A DNA stretch of 64,000 nt, taken from Arenimonas malthae CC-JY-1 (GTDB taxonomy: Bacteria > Pseudomonadota > Gammaproteobacteria > Xanthomonadales > Xanthomonadaceae). This document shows, in pieces, positions 1-8,424 of this stretch. The stretch lies in assembly GCF_000747075.1 (NCBI RefSeq), contig NZ_AVCH01000150.1, positions 1 to 64,000 on the forward strand. Direction: 5' to 3'. The notes beneath the pieces are model-generated. The model saw only the letters and a list, made by a program, of their open reading frames with translations, did no database searches and was not told where the DNA came from. Numbering within the stretch: the stretch's first letter is position 1; every line of letters starts with the position of its first letter. Made by a program: the position numbers and the translations under genes.

Positions 1-1
1 C

Positions 2-667
2 GAAGCCCCGGCCGGCCGCATCGACGGCACCCTGCTGTGGTCGCCGCCGGGCGTGCGCGCCGAGTACGTGCTGCGCCAGGCCAAGGCCCAGCTGGGCCAG
101 CGCCTGCGCCTGGACCGCATCGGCAACGTCGCCGCCGGCGACGGCTTCGGCGCGCTGCGTTTCGCGCCCGGCCACCCGGAGGCGGGCAGCGCCCGGCGCT
201 GGGAAGAGTCCCTGCGCGCGGCGGGCCTGGAGCCGGCCGGTTCGGTGGACTGGCTGCCGCACGTGGACGGCTACACCTTCGCCGCGCTCGGTGGCGCCCG
301 CGTGCTGGCGCTGCTGACCGACCCGCGCGATGCCCTGCTCAACTGGATGCTGCACGGCAGCCTGCAGAACTACCTGTTCCTGCACGAAGTCGGCCATTCG
401 GCCGAGTGGCTGGCGTCGGTGCTCGAGGCCCTGGCCGATGAAGCCGAGGCCTCGGGCCGCATCGAACTGGTGCGCCTGGACACCGACGCCGGCGAAGCCG
501 CGCAGCGCATCGAACAGGCGCTCGGCCTCGGCGAGCCGCTGCCGGGCGTGATGGGCCGCGGCACGCGTTTCCCCACCGGCCACTGGCGCAATTACCGCGA
601 AGCCTTCGCGGAAGAATTCGCCCGCCTGGCCCCGGTGGCCGCCCGCCTGGGTTACCCGGCCGACTGA
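2..667 (+). CDS. Sulfotransferase-like protein, C-terminal part
   Basis: The frame is open at the window edge, so only the C-terminal part (about 221 residues) is visible. The stretch with DPRDALLNWML resembles the DPRD motif of PAPS-dependent sulfotransferases, and the tail FPTGHWRNYREAF followed by LxPVAxRLGYP resembles the end of bacterial TPR-sulfotransferase proteins. TPR repeats, if present, lie upstream and cannot be seen. The gene converges on uppP with a 19-bp gap. The family assignment is by eye; the substrate is unknown. Confidence 0.5.
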   Translation, partial: EAPAGRIDGTLLWSPPGVRAEYVLRQAKAQLGQRLRLDRIGNVAAGDGFGALRFAPGHPEAGSARRWEESLRAAGLEPAGSVDWLPHVDGYTFAALGGARVLALLTDPRDALLNWMLHGSLQNYLFLHEVGHSAEWLASVLEALADEAEASGRIELVRLDTDAGEAAQRIEQALGLGEPLPGVMGRGTRFPTGHWRNYREAFAEEFARLAPVAARLGYPAD

Positions 668-686
668 GGCACCGCGCCGGCGGGCC

Positions 687-1481
687 TCAGCCGCCCGCCG
701 GCAACCCCAGCAGCAACGCCGCGCCCAGGCCGATGCGGTACCAGGCGAAGGGCGTGAAGCGGTGCGTGGCGATATAGCCCAGCAGCCAGCGCACGGTGGC
801 GAAACCGGTGGCCGTGGCGGCCGCGAAGGCCACCGCCAGGCCCAGCCAGTCCTCGTCGCCGGCGGTGCCCTCGAGCACCGTCTCCAGCAGCGCGTAACCG
901 CTGGCGGCGAACATGGTGGGGATGCCCACCAGGAACACGAACTCGGCCGCCGCCGGCTTGCGGTTCAACCCCAGCAGCAGGGCGATGAAGATGGCCGCGG
1001 CCGAGCGCGACGTGCCCGGGAACACGCCGGCCAGCACCTGGGCCAGGCCCACGGCGACCGCGATCTTCCAGGTCACCGCGTCGCTGGGCGGGCCGCGTTC
1101 GCCCAGGCGCTCGGCCACCAGCATCCAGACGCCGCCGATCACCAGCGCCCAGGCCACCGGCGTCACGGTCTCGGGCAACTCCCAGCCCAGCAGGCGCACC
1201 GGCAGGCCGATCACGGCGGTGACGGCGAAGGCCAGGGCGATCTTGAGCAGGTAATCGCGCTGCGCCTTCACGCCAAGGCCCGTGGCCAGCTGCCACAGCC
1301 GCTGGCGGTAGACCAGGGTGATGGCCAGGATGGCGCCTGCCTGGATGCTGATGTTGAACAGGTCGGAGCGCGCGCCCAGCCAGTGCTGGGCGATCAGCAG
1401 GTGCCCGGTGCTGGAGATGGGCAGGAATTCGGTCAGGCCCTCGAGGATGCCAAGCAGCAGGGCGGTCAGCAGGTCGGTCAC
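687..1481 (-). CDS. uppP: Undecaprenyl-diphosphatase UppP (BacA family)
   Basis: Integral-membrane phosphatase that recycles undecaprenyl diphosphate to the monophosphate carrier used for peptidoglycan and O-antigen synthesis. The 264-residue product has the usual family length. Hallmarks are GILEGLTEFLPISSTGHL near the N-terminus (acidic E/E and SSTGH motif) and VFPGTSRSAAAI near the middle (PGxSRS phosphate-binding motif), with several hydrophobic helices. The GTG start at 1481 is chosen because it opens directly onto the conserved TDLLTALLLGILEGLTEF region; a longer reading through the antisense of glnA is an artefact. It is transcribed away from glnA, with a REP palindrome between them. 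Overexpression gives bacitracin resistance in other species. Confidence 0.95.
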   Translation of the reverse strand: MTDLLTALLLGILEGLTEFLPISSTGHLLIAQHWLGARSDLFNISIQAGAILAITLVYRQRLWQLATGLGVKAQRDYLLKIALAFAVTAVIGLPVRLLGWELPETVTPVAWALVIGGVWMLVAERLGERGPPSDAVTWKIAVAVGLAQVLAGVFPGTSRSAAAIFIALLLGLNRKPAAAEFVFLVGIPTMFAASGYALLETVLEGTAGDEDWLGLAVAFAAATATGFATVRWLLGYIATHRFTPFAWYRIGLGAALLLGLPAGG

Positions 1482-1537
1482 GGTGGTCCGGGTGGGCGGT
1501 GGAGCCCGCAAGCATACCCGCGCCCGCCGCAGGCCCT

Positions 1538-1613
1538 GTAGGAGCGGTTGTAGGAGCGGCTTCAGCCGCGACCGCTCTTCGCGAAAAGCGGTCGCGGCTG
1601 AAGCCGCTCCTAC
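1538..1613. repeat. REP-type palindrome of xanthomonad style
   Basis: Two 27-nt arms (1550-1576 and 1587-1613) are perfect inverted repeats beginning GTAGGAGCGGCTTCAGCCGC, separated by a 10-nt loop. A truncated extra copy of the arm start, TGTAGGAGCGG, sits immediately upstream at 1538-1548. GTAGGAGCGGC palindromes are abundant intergenic repeats in Xanthomonadaceae and some pseudomonads, often mobilised by REP-associated tyrosine transposases. It lies between the divergent uppP and glnA and could act as a transcription terminator or insulator. Confidence 0.85.
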
Positions 1614-1629
1614 AGGGGTAGGGTCCGTT

Positions 1630-1678
1630 TGTATCGGTTTGGTGCAAGCTGGTGCGAAAGCCGCACCATTTTGGGGCT
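1630..1678 (+). promoter_or_regulatory. Two NtrC-like enhancer sites upstream of glnA
   Basis: Positions 1630-1646 match the NtrC consensus TGCACCATTTTGGTGCA at 13 of 17 bases with a perfect right half (GGTGCA). Positions 1662-1678 match at 14 of 17 (core GCACCATTTTGG). Their centres are 32 bp apart, about three helical turns, which is the spacing of the two strong NtrC sites at enterobacterial glnAp2. They lie about 95-130 bp upstream of the expected start from the sigma-54 promoter at 1740. Assignment is by consensus only. Confidence 0.7.
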
Positions 1679-1739
1679 TGTCCCGCCCATGGCTCGCGCA
1701 AAACGACGTAAAAACAACAGCTTGCGCCGCCGGCTCCGT

Positions 1740-1755
1740 TGGCACGCCCCTTGCA
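1740..1755 (+). promoter_or_regulatory. Sigma-54 promoter of glnA
   Basis: TGGCACG-N4-TTGCA is a perfect match to the -24/-12 consensus, with invariant GG at 1741-1742 and GC at 1753-1754. The predicted transcript starts near 1766, about 28 nt before the glnA start codon. With the NtrC-like sites upstream, this indicates nitrogen-regulated transcription. Confidence 0.88.
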
Positions 1756-1793
1756 ATCCAATGGCCACGTCCCTCCTTCCAGGAATGTTTCCC

Positions 1794-3203
1794 ATGCCCT
1801 ACAGCCACATCGAAAAACTCATCAAGGACAACGCGGTCGAGTTCGTGGACCTGCGCTTCGCCGACGTGCGCGGCGTGCAGCACCACGTGAGCTTCCCGGT
1901 CTCCATCGTCGAGCCGGCGCTGTTCGAGGACGGCAAGATGTTCGACGGCAGCTCGATCGCCGGCTGGAAGGGCATCAACGAGTCCGACATGGTGCTGCTG
2001 CCGGACCCGGACACCGCGGTGATGGACCCGTTCACCGCCGACCCGACCCTGATCCTGACCTGCGACGTGCTCGACCCGGCCACCATGCAGGGCTACTCGC
2101 GTTGCCCGCGCGGCATCGCCAAGCGCGCCGAGGCCTTCCTCAAGGCCAGCGGCATCGCCGAGCAGGCCTTCTTCGGCCCCGAGCCCGAGTTCTTCATCTT
2201 CGACTCCGTGCGCTGGGCCAACGAGATGGGCCACACCTTCTTCGAGGTGGATTCCGAGGAAGCGCACTGGAACAGCAAGAAGAAGTACGAAGGCGGCAAC
2301 TCCGGCTACCGCCCGGGCCTGAAGGGCGGCTACTTCCCGGTGGCGCCGACCGATTCGCTGCACGACATCCGCGCCGAGATGTGCAAGCTGCTCATGGCCG
2401 CGGGCCAGGAAGTGGAAGTGCACCACCATGAAGTGGCCAATGCCGGCCAGTGCGAGATCGGCACCAAGTTCAACTCGCTGGTGAAGAAGGCCGACGAGCT
2501 GTTCATGCTCAAGTACATCGTCAAGAACGTCGCGCACCGCAACGGCAAGACCGCCACCTTCATGCCCAAGCCGCTGGTCGGCGACAACGGCAGCGGCATG
2601 CACGTGCACCAGTCGCTGGCCAAGGGCGGCGTGAACCTGTTCACCGGCGACGGCTACGGCGGCCTGTCGCAGATCGCGCTGTGGTACATCGGCGGTATCT
2701 TCAAGCACGCCCGCGCCATCAACGCCTTCACCAACTCGGGCACCAACAGCTACAAGCGCCTGGTGCCGGGCTTCGAGGCGCCGGTGATGCTGGCCTACTC
2801 GGCCTCGAACCGCTCGGCGTCCTGCCGCATCCCGTACGTGGCCAACCCGAAGGCGCGCCGCATCGAAATGCGCTTCCCGGACCCGATCCAGTCGGGCTAC
2901 CTCACCTTCACCGCGCTGATGATGGCCGGCCTGGACGGCATCCGTAACAAGATCGACCCGGGCGCGCCGAGCGACAAGGACCTGTACGACCTGCCGCCCG
3001 AGGAAGAGAAGAACATCCCGACCGTCTGCCATTCGCTCGACCAGGCCCTCGAGGCGCTGGACAAGGACCGCGAGTTCCTCAAGGCCGGCGGCGTGATGAC
3101 CGACGACTTCATCGACAGCTACATCGCGCTGAAGATGCAGGAAGTGACCAAGTTCCGCGCGGCCACGCACCCGCTGGAATACCAGATGTACTACGGCGTC
3201 TGA
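1794..3203 (+). CDS. glnA: Type I glutamine synthetase
   Basis: ATP-dependent ligation of ammonia to glutamate, forming a cytoplasmic dodecamer. The 469-residue length is typical of GSI-beta. Visible signatures include [12 protein letters not shown] near the N-terminus, the FxGPExEFFIFD metal/ATP region, [11 protein letters not shown], the ATP-binding [16 protein letters not shown], and near the C-terminus [14 protein letters not shown]. The YDLPPEE segment near residue 400 is the usual adenylylation tyrosine site, so GlnE control is expected. ATG 1794 has AGGA about 9 nt upstream; the ATG at 1785 overlaps that ribosome site and is less likely. Expression is probably sigma-54/NtrC dependent. 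Confidence 0.98.
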   Translation: MPYSHIEKLIKDNAVEFVDLRFADVRGVQHHVSFPVSIVEPALFEDGKMFDGSSIAGWKGINESDMVLLPDPDTAVMDPFTADPTLILTCDVLDPATMQGYSRCPRGIAKRAEAFLKASGIAEQAFFGPEPEFFIFDSVRWANEMGHTFFEVDSEEAHWNSKKKYEGGNSGYRPGLKGGYFPVAPTDSLHDIRAEMCKLLMAAGQEVEVHHHEVANAGQCEIGTKFNSLVKKADELFMLKYIVKNVAHRNGKTATFMPKPLVGDNGSGMHVHQSLAKGGVNLFTGDGYGGLSQIALWYIGGIFKHARAINAFTNSGTNSYKRLVPGFEAPVMLAYSASNRSASCRIPYVANPKARRIEMRFPDPIQSGYLTFTALMMAGLDGIRNKIDPGAPSDKDLYDLPPEEEKNIPTVCHSLDQALEALDKDREFLKAGGVMTDDFIDSYIALKMQEVTKFRAATHPLEYQMYYGV

Positions 3204-3231
3204 GCCTCCCCCACGAGTCTCGTCGGATGCC

Positions 3232-3264
3232 GGCGGCCCGGGGAAACCCGGGCCGCTTTTTCTT
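3232..3264 (+). terminator. Rho-independent terminator of glnA
   Basis: A 10-bp GC stem (3233-3242 with 3247-3256) closed by a GAAA tetraloop is followed by TTTTTCTT. It lies 30 bp after the glnA stop and just before the next gene, so glnA is probably monocistronic. Confidence 0.9.
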
Positions 3265-3277
3265 ATAGCATCGCGGC

Positions 3278-4636
3278 ATGCCGCCCAATCCGACCCCCGC
3301 GCCCACCGGCCGCCTGCTGCTGATCGACGACGATCCGGCCCTGCTCGATTCGCTGCGCCTGTTCCTCGAATCCGAGGGGCACCGCGTGCACACCGCCGAA
3401 ACCCTCGACGAAGGCCTGCGCCTGGCCGCCACGCTGCCGCTGCAGGTCTGCCTGCTCGACCGCAACCTGGGCATGGATTCGGGCGTGGACGCGCTGCCGA
3501 AACTGCTTGAACTGGCGCCGCGGCTGCGGGTGGTGATGCTGACCGCGCACGGCCGCGTCGAGGACGCGATCGAGGCGATGGCGCGCGGCGCGTCCGATTA
3601 CCTGGTCAAACCCTGTTCGCCCGCGCAGCTGCGCGTGGCCGTGGCGCGCCAGCTCGACACCGGCCGGCTGATCGACCGCATCGCCGCGCTCGAAAGCCAG
3701 CAGGAGTCCGACCCGGCCGAACTGGCCAGCGCCAACCCGGCCATGCAGGCGGTAATCGCGATGGCGCGCCAGGTGGCGGCCACCGACGCCAACGTGCTGC
3801 TGCTGGGCGAAAGCGGCACCGGCAAGGGCGTGCTGGCGCGCGCCATCCACCGCTGGAGCCCGCGCGCGGCCGCGCCCATGGCCACCGTGCACTGCCCCTC
3901 GCTGTCGCCCGAACTGCTCGAGAGCGAACTGTTCGGCCACGCCCGCGGCGCCTTCACCGGCGCGGCGCAGAGCACGCCGGGCCGCGTCGGCCACGCCGAG
4001 GGCGGCACCCTGCTGCTCGACGAAATCGGCGATTTCCCGCTGGCGCTGCAGCCCAAGCTGCTGCGCTTCATCGAGGACAAGGCCTACGAGCGCGTCGGCG
4101 ACCCGGTGACCCGCCGCGCCGACGTGCGCCTGGTGGCCGCCACCAACCACGACCTCGCCGCGCAGGTCGCCGAAGGCCGTTTCCGCGCCGACCTGTATTA
4201 CCGCCTCAACGTGGTGGCGCTGGCGCTGCCGCCGCTGCGCGAGCGGCCCGAGGACATCGACGCGCTGGCCGAAGGTTTCCTGGCGCGGTTCGCGCGCCGT
4301 CACGGGCGGCCCGCGCGCCGCTTCGCACCGGCCGCCGCCACCGCGCTGCGGGCCTATGCCTGGCCCGGGAACGTGCGCGAACTGCAGAACGTGGTCGAGC
4401 GCGCCGTCATCCTGTGCCCGGACGCACAGGTCGGCCCGGACTGGCTGCAACTGGCGGGCGGCGCCGCCGCGACCCCGCCGGGCGCCGGGCCCGGCGCAGC
4501 GCTCACGCTCGACGAACTCGAACGCGGGCACATCGCCGCCGTGCTGGCGCAGGCGCCGACGCTGGAAGAAGCCGCGCGCACGCTCGGCATCGACGCCTCC
4601 ACCCTCTACCGAAAGCGCAAGGCCCTGGGCCTGTGA
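3278..4636 (+). CDS. Sigma-54-dependent response regulator (NtrC family)
   Basis: Three-domain activator of 452 residues. The receiver (about 10-125) has the acidic pair DDD, the phospho-acceptor in CLLDRNLGM and the lysine in YLVKPC. The AAA+ domain (about 140-380) has Walker A GESGTGKG, GAFTGA for contacting sigma-54, Walker B LLLDEIGD and ATNHDL. A Fis-type helix-turn-helix lies at the C-terminus (about 410-450). It should remodel RNA polymerase-sigma-54 when phosphorylated by the kinase encoded next door, whose start codon overlaps its stop. A sigma-54 promoter with an upstream palindrome follows the kinase gene and is the obvious target. Its own start is preceded by only a short gap after the glnA terminator. 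Not NtrC itself: the cognate ntrB is at 50.2 kb. Confidence 0.92.
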   Translation: MPPNPTPAPTGRLLLIDDDPALLDSLRLFLESEGHRVHTAETLDEGLRLAATLPLQVCLLDRNLGMDSGVDALPKLLELAPRLRVVMLTAHGRVEDAIEAMARGASDYLVKPCSPAQLRVAVARQLDTGRLIDRIAALESQQESDPAELASANPAMQAVIAMARQVAATDANVLLLGESGTGKGVLARAIHRWSPRAAAPMATVHCPSLSPELLESELFGHARGAFTGAAQSTPGRVGHAEGGTLLLDEIGDFPLALQPKLLRFIEDKAYERVGDPVTRRADVRLVAATNHDLAAQVAEGRFRADLYYRLNVVALALPPLRERPEDIDALAEGFLARFARRHGRPARRFAPAAATALRAYAWPGNVRELQNVVERAVILCPDAQVGPDWLQLAGGAAATPPGAGPGAALTLDELERGHIAAVLAQAPTLEEAARTLGIDASTLYRKRKALGL

Positions 4637-6012
4637 GCCTGCCGCGCCCGGGCCGCCGCGCGCTGTTTTCCGGCCTGCTGGTGCTGGCGGTGGCGGCGCT
4701 GCTGGTGTCCTCGGTGCTGTCGCTGCGCACGGCCGACCGGCTCGCCGTGTCCATTGCCAGCGTCAGCCAGACCCAGCGCGTGATCGAACAGATCAACCGG
4801 CTCTGGGGCTTGCTCGGCGACCGCGACAGCGAGGTGCTGCGCTACCTGCTGGTGGGCCGCGAGGAGAACCTGCAGGCCTTCCGCGAGACCCTGCGGCGCA
4901 TGGAAACCGCGCGCGCCCAGCTGGCCGGGGAAACCAGCGGCGACCCGGTGCAGGCGGCGGCGCTGCAGGAACTGTCGCGCCTGCACGAAGAGCGCATCGA
5001 GCGCGCCGAGCAGCTGATCGCGCTCAAGCGCCGCGCGCTCGGGGGCGACGCCGGGGCCGCGGCCCGGCTCGACCGCGAGTTCGACGGCAGCCCCGCCAGC
5101 GGCAACGCCGAAGCCATGCGCGCCATCCTCGACGGCATGGTGCAGCATGAACGCGACCGCCTCGCGCGCCAGCGCGCCCAGCGCGAGCTCACCGTGCGCC
5201 ACAACCGCCAGACCGTGCTGGCGGCGAACGGGCTGGCGCTGGTCGCCGGCATCACGGCGCTGCTGGCCATCGGCCGCCTGCGCCGCCGCGAGCGCGAGGC
5301 CGAGCGCGCCGCGTTCGAGGCCCAGCAGGCCCGGCGCATCGCCAGCGAACGCCAGGCCAGCCTGGAGCTGGTGGCGCACGACCTGCGCGGCCACTTCGGC
5401 AACCTGATCTTCGCTTCGGACCTGGTGCGCGACGCCGCCGCGCCCGAGGCGCGCGCGCGGCTGGCGGCGTCGGTGCGGGGTTCGGCGGCGTCCGGCCTGC
5501 TGTTCCTGCAGGCCGTGCTGGAGCAGGCGGCGGGCGAAGCGCGCGGCGAAGCGGTGGTGGCGCTGGACCTGGGCGCCGAACTGCGCCGCGTGCTGGAGGA
5601 ATTCGCCACGCCGGCGGCGACGCGCGGGATCCGCTTTTCGCGCCAGGGCGACGACGGCCTGGCCTTGCGTGGCCAGCCGCTGGCGCTGGCGCACGTGTTG
5701 CGCAACCTGGTGTCGAACGCGGTGAAGTTCGCGCCCGAAGGCGGCCTGGTGGAGTTCGAGGCGGAAACCCTGCCCGACCGCGGCCGCCTGCGCGTACTCG
5801 ACCGCGGCCCCGGCGTGCCGGAGGCCGAACGGGGCGCGCTGTTCCAGCGTTACGTGCCGCTGTCGCCGGCACCGGGCGGGGCGGCGCCGGCGTCCACCGG
5901 CCTGGGCCTGGCGCTGGCGCGACAGCATGCCCGCGCCCAGGGCGGCGAGTTGCGCTACGAGCCGCGCGCCGGCGGCGGCGCCTGCTTCGTGCTGGAGTGG
6001 CCGCGGGCCTGA
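4633..6012 (+). CDS. CHASE3-type membrane sensor histidine kinase
   Basis: Predicted 459-residue sensor kinase. It has an N-terminal transmembrane segment (about 10-30), an extracytoplasmic region with the CHASE3-like pattern (RVIEQINRLWGLLGDRDSE then LRYLLVGREENL), a second transmembrane helix (about 200-220), a DHp helix with AHDLRGHFGNLIF holding the phosphorylatable His, and an HATPase domain with an N box (RNLVSNAVKFAPEGG), a G1 box (DRGPGVPEAERGALF) and a G2 box (STGLGLALARQHA). The GTG start at 4633 overlaps the upstream TGA (GTGA), indicating translational coupling with the sigma-54 regulator. The signal sensed is unknown. Confidence 0.9.
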   Translation: MSLPRPGRRALFSGLLVLAVAALLVSSVLSLRTADRLAVSIASVSQTQRVIEQINRLWGLLGDRDSEVLRYLLVGREENLQAFRETLRRMETARAQLAGETSGDPVQAAALQELSRLHEERIERAEQLIALKRRALGGDAGAAARLDREFDGSPASGNAEAMRAILDGMVQHERDRLARQRAQRELTVRHNRQTVLAANGLALVAGITALLAIGRLRRREREAERAAFEAQQARRIASERQASLELVAHDLRGHFGNLIFASDLVRDAAAPEARARLAASVRGSAASGLLFLQAVLEQAAGEARGEAVVALDLGAELRRVLEEFATPAATRGIRFSRQGDDGLALRGQPLALAHVLRNLVSNAVKFAPEGGLVEFEAETLPDRGRLRVLDRGPGVPEAERGALFQRYVPLSPAPGGAAPASTGLGLALARQHARAQGGELRYEPRAGGGACFVLEWPRA

Positions 6013-6013
6013 A

Positions 6014-6043
6014 GCATTGCAAGTTGCAATGCGGCGCATTGCA
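6014..6043 (+). promoter_or_regulatory. Overlapping palindromes, candidate enhancer site
   Basis: GCATTGCAAGTTGCAATGC (6014-6032) is a perfect palindrome with 9-bp arms around one base. Its right arm forms a second perfect palindrome, TGCAATGC-GGC-GCATTGCA (6025-6043). It starts right after the kinase stop codon and sits about 62-90 bp upstream of a perfect sigma-54 promoter, the usual place for an activator enhancer. The regulator at 3278-4636 is the likely ligand (inference). Confidence 0.7.
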
Positions 6044-6104
6044 TTTCGCACGAACGGGTCGGGGGCCTGCCATCGGGAGCCGCGCCAGCAGTGGCTTTCC
6101 ACGC

Positions 6105-6120
6105 TGGCACGGAGATTGCG
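6105..6120 (+). promoter_or_regulatory. Sigma-54 promoter of the small downstream gene
   Basis: TGGCACG-N4-TTGCG has the invariant GG at 6106-6107 and GC at 6118-6119. Transcription would start near 6131, about 28 nt before the ATG at 6159. Only one short gene separates it from the convergent NTF2-like gene, so its target is that gene. Confidence 0.85.
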
Positions 6121-6158
6121 TGGCAACCGGAACCGAGTCCCGGACGTTCCTGCCCGCC

Positions 6159-6380
6159 ATGCCCATCGACGACCTGCGCCACGTGCCCGCCATCGACGAC
6201 GCCGACGTCCCGCCCCAGGACGCCCCGGTGCGTACCGCGGCCGTGCCGGCGGGCGCCGAGTTCAGCTGGGCCTTCGGGCGGCCGCTGGCGAGCGCCGCCG
6301 GCGACGACCCGGCCTGGCGCGAGTTCCTCGCGCCGGGCGCCAGCGGCGACGACGCCTGGCTGGATTACCTGCGCCGCTGA
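6159..6380 (+). CDS. Small acidic protein under sigma-54 control
   Basis: A 73-residue acidic protein (MPIDDLRHVPAIDDADVPP start, ends WLDYLRR) that I do not recognise. It has no signal peptide, membrane segment or cysteine. The ATG 6159 start is supported by the predicted transcription start about 28 nt upstream from a perfect sigma-54 promoter; there is no strong Shine-Dalgarno. Its position behind a sigma-54 activator/kinase operon and an enhancer-like palindrome suggests it is the dedicated output of that two-component system. The frame can be extended upstream, but that would include the promoter. Function unknown. Confidence 0.55.
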   Translation: MPIDDLRHVPAIDDADVPPQDAPVRTAAVPAGAEFSWAFGRPLASAAGDDPAWREFLAPGASGDDAWLDYLRR

Positions 6381-6386
6381 ATCGAA

Positions 6387-6878
6387 TCAGCCGGCCGGCG
6401 CCGGCGCCGCGGGCAGCGGGTGCGCGCGCAGCGCCTTGAAGCGCCAGCCCTCGCCTTCGCGCACCACGAGCGTGTGGTTGACGAAGCGGCGCAGCAGTTC
6501 GCGGCCACCGTCGGCCGTTTCGCGCTCCAGCCGCACATGGCCGTCGGCCATCACCACGCCCGGCGCGATTTCGCGCAGCGCCACGATTTCGGTGACGTGG
6601 TGCATGCCGGCCGGGCGCCCGGCGAAGGAGCGGGTGAAATAACCGAGGATGCCCTCGCGCGAATCGAAGGCCACGCGGTCGGCCAGGCGGAAATCCGCGT
6701 CCGGCGCGAACATCGCCGCCAGCTTGCCGGCGTCGGCGGCGTCCCAGTGCGCGTCGCTCTCGGCGGCCATGGCCAGCAGGGTGGCGCGCTCGGCTTCGGC
6801 GAGTTCACGGCATTCAGCGTCGCCGGGGCAGGCCCAGGCGGCCAGTAACAGCAGGCTGGTCCAGAACAGCTTGATCAT
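6387..6878 (-). CDS. Exported NTF2/SnoaL-like protein
   Basis: A 163-residue protein with an N-terminal hydrophobic signal-like segment (MIKLFWTSLLLLAAWA), probably cleaved near AWA or GDA; the nearby cysteine lacks a good lipobox. The remainder resembles the NTF2/SnoaL/DUF4440 cone fold, with a helix holding SDAHWDAADAGKLAAMFAPDADF and then VMADGHVRLERE and FVNHTLVVREGEGWRF strands. Such domains bind small ligands or act as isomerases; no catalytic residue can be assigned. ATG 6878 has a GGAG motif upstream. It converges on the small sigma-54-controlled gene with a 6-bp gap. Confidence 0.75.
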   Translation of the reverse strand: MIKLFWTSLLLLAAWACPGDAECRELAEAERATLLAMAAESDAHWDAADAGKLAAMFAPDADFRLADRVAFDSREGILGYFTRSFAGRPAGMHHVTEIVALREIAPGVVMADGHVRLERETADGGRELLRRFVNHTLVVREGEGWRFKALRAHPLPAAPAPAG

Positions 6879-6994
6879 CGGGGGCTCCGTCGGGCCGCGG
6901 GGGTGCGGCGGGGACACGAAGCCTAGCGACCGGCCCGCGGGCAGTCAGCGCGGATGCGGTGAAACGTGGCCGGCACGCGGCGGGCCGCGCCTGT

Positions 6995-7636
6995 TCAGCC
7001 GCCGGGGTCCAGCCCCAGGTAGGCGCGGAACATCCGCGCCTGTTCGGCGACGAAACGCGGGAGCCCGAGTTCCGGCGGGATGCGTTCGAGCACGATCGCC
7101 GACTGCAGCGTCTGCAGCGTGGTGAACAGCCCCAGCGAAATCGCCAGCCGCGGCTCCGGGTGCCGGATCTCGCCGGCGCGCTCCAACAGCCAGGCGTGCA
7201 TGGTGGCCATCAGTTCGGCGCTGCGTTCGGCCTGGCCATGCTGGTCGGGCGACTGCCAGTAACCCACCACCAGCGCCCGGATCAGCCGCTGTCGCGCCAC
7301 CTGGCTGTCGGCGAAGCCAGCGAGCAGGCCGTCGATGCGCTCGCCCAGGCCGGCCCTGGCCCAGCGCGGCTGCGCCAGCATGTCGCGCAGGTGCTGGAAC
7401 TGCTGCGCATGCACGCGTTCGAGCACCAGCGGCAGCAGCGAATCCTTGCCGCGGAAGCGCTTGTAGATGGCGCCCACCGACACATGCGCGCGTTCGGCTA
7501 CCTGCTCGATGGTCAGCGCCTCGCTGTCGCCTGCGGCCAGCAGGGCCTCGGTGGCGGCCAGGATGCGGTCGCGCGTGGCGGCGCTGCGCGGTTGGCGCGT
7601 GGGGCGATCCGGCGAAGGGCGGGCACGTGGCGCCAA
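6995..7636 (-). CDS. TetR/AcrR family transcriptional regulator
   Basis: About 213 residues. The N-terminal helix-turn-helix is clear: TRDRILAATEALLAAG, then LTIEQVAERAHVSVGAIYKRF and GKDSLL. The ligand-binding C-terminal domain is variable, as usual. No ATG is available near the expected start; TTG 7636 with GGAA a few bases upstream gives a normal length, but the start is uncertain. It is divergent from the CPBP-protease gene with about 90 bp between, so it may control that gene and itself. Confidence 0.85.
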   Translation of the reverse strand: MAPRARPSPDRPTRQPRSAATRDRILAATEALLAAGDSEALTIEQVAERAHVSVGAIYKRFRGKDSLLPLVLERVHAQQFQHLRDMLAQPRWARAGLGERIDGLLAGFADSQVARQRLIRALVVGYWQSPDQHGQAERSAELMATMHAWLLERAGEIRHPEPRLAISLGLFTTLQTLQSAIVLERIPPELGLPRFVAEQARMFRAYLGLDPGG

Positions 7637-7729
7637 GCGCGGTTCCGGTGGCGGGGGCGCGAAAAGTATAGGGCGGTTCGCTTTTGCTTCCCGCAGGCTG
7701 CTTGCGTGCCCCCAACCCGCGAGTCCGCC

Positions 7730-8383
7730 ATGGTTCTCCAGCTGCTGGTCGTTGCCTTCGTCTTCCTGGCGGCCTATCTCGGCCTGCCTGCGCTGGGCCT
7801 GGCGATGGCCGGGCCGGTGGCCGTGGTACTGGCCGGCGTTGCGGCGGTGGCGCTGCTGCGCCGCGGCGGTGAATCCTGGCCGGCGCTGGGGCTGGCGCGG
7901 CCTTCGCGACCCTTGCGCCTGCTGGCGGCTTCGCTGGGTATCGCGGTGCTGGGTTACGCGGCGGCCATCGTCGCCACGGTGGTGGCCACGCAGGTCCTGG
8001 GCTGGCCGCCGATGCAGTCCGGAAGGCTCGGTTCGGTGCAGGGCAGCCTGCCGGCGCTGCTGGGTTTGCTGGCCATCGCCTGGACTACCGCCGCGCTGGG
8101 CGAAGAGCTGTTGTTCCGCGGTTTCCTGCAGGGCCGGCTGCAGGCGCTGCTGGGTCCGCGCCGCGGTGCCGGTCTGCTGGCCGCGGCGGCCCAGGGCCTG
8201 GTGTTCGGCCTCGCCCACGCCTACCAGGGCGCCACCGGCATCCTGGTCACCGGCTGCCTGGGCCTGGTGTTCGGCCTGCTCTACCTGCGCACGAAATCGC
8301 TCTGGCCCCTGGTCATCGCCCATGGCCTGATCGACACGCTTAGCCTGCTGGCGCTTTACGCGGGCCGCCTGCCGGCGCAGTAA
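7730..8383 (+). CDS. CPBP-family intramembrane metalloprotease
   Basis: Membrane protein of 217 residues belonging to the CPBP (CAAX protease/bacteriocin-processing, Abi) family. Motif 1 is GEELLFRGFLQGRL (EExxxR), motif 2 FGLAHAYQG and motif 3 VIAHGLIDT supply the acidic and histidine metal ligands. Six to eight hydrophobic helices surround them. Substrates are unknown; relatives process prenylated-like or bacteriocin peptides or give bacteriocin immunity. The TetR-type regulator is divergent and may control it. Confidence 0.88.
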   Translation: MVLQLLVVAFVFLAAYLGLPALGLAMAGPVAVVLAGVAAVALLRRGGESWPALGLARPSRPLRLLAASLGIAVLGYAAAIVATVVATQVLGWPPMQSGRLGSVQGSLPALLGLLAIAWTTAALGEELLFRGFLQGRLQALLGPRRGAGLLAAAAQGLVFGLAHAYQGATGILVTGCLGLVFGLLYLRTKSLWPLVIAHGLIDTLSLLALYAGRLPAQ

Positions 8384-8424
8384 GCGGCCGGCGACGGGCG
8401 CGGATTTGGCCGATACTGCCGGCC

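Noticed and set aside
687-3170. An 827-residue open frame on the minus strand across glnA and uppP.
   Set aside because: The part opposite glnA is a high-GC antisense artefact; only 687-1481 is uppP.
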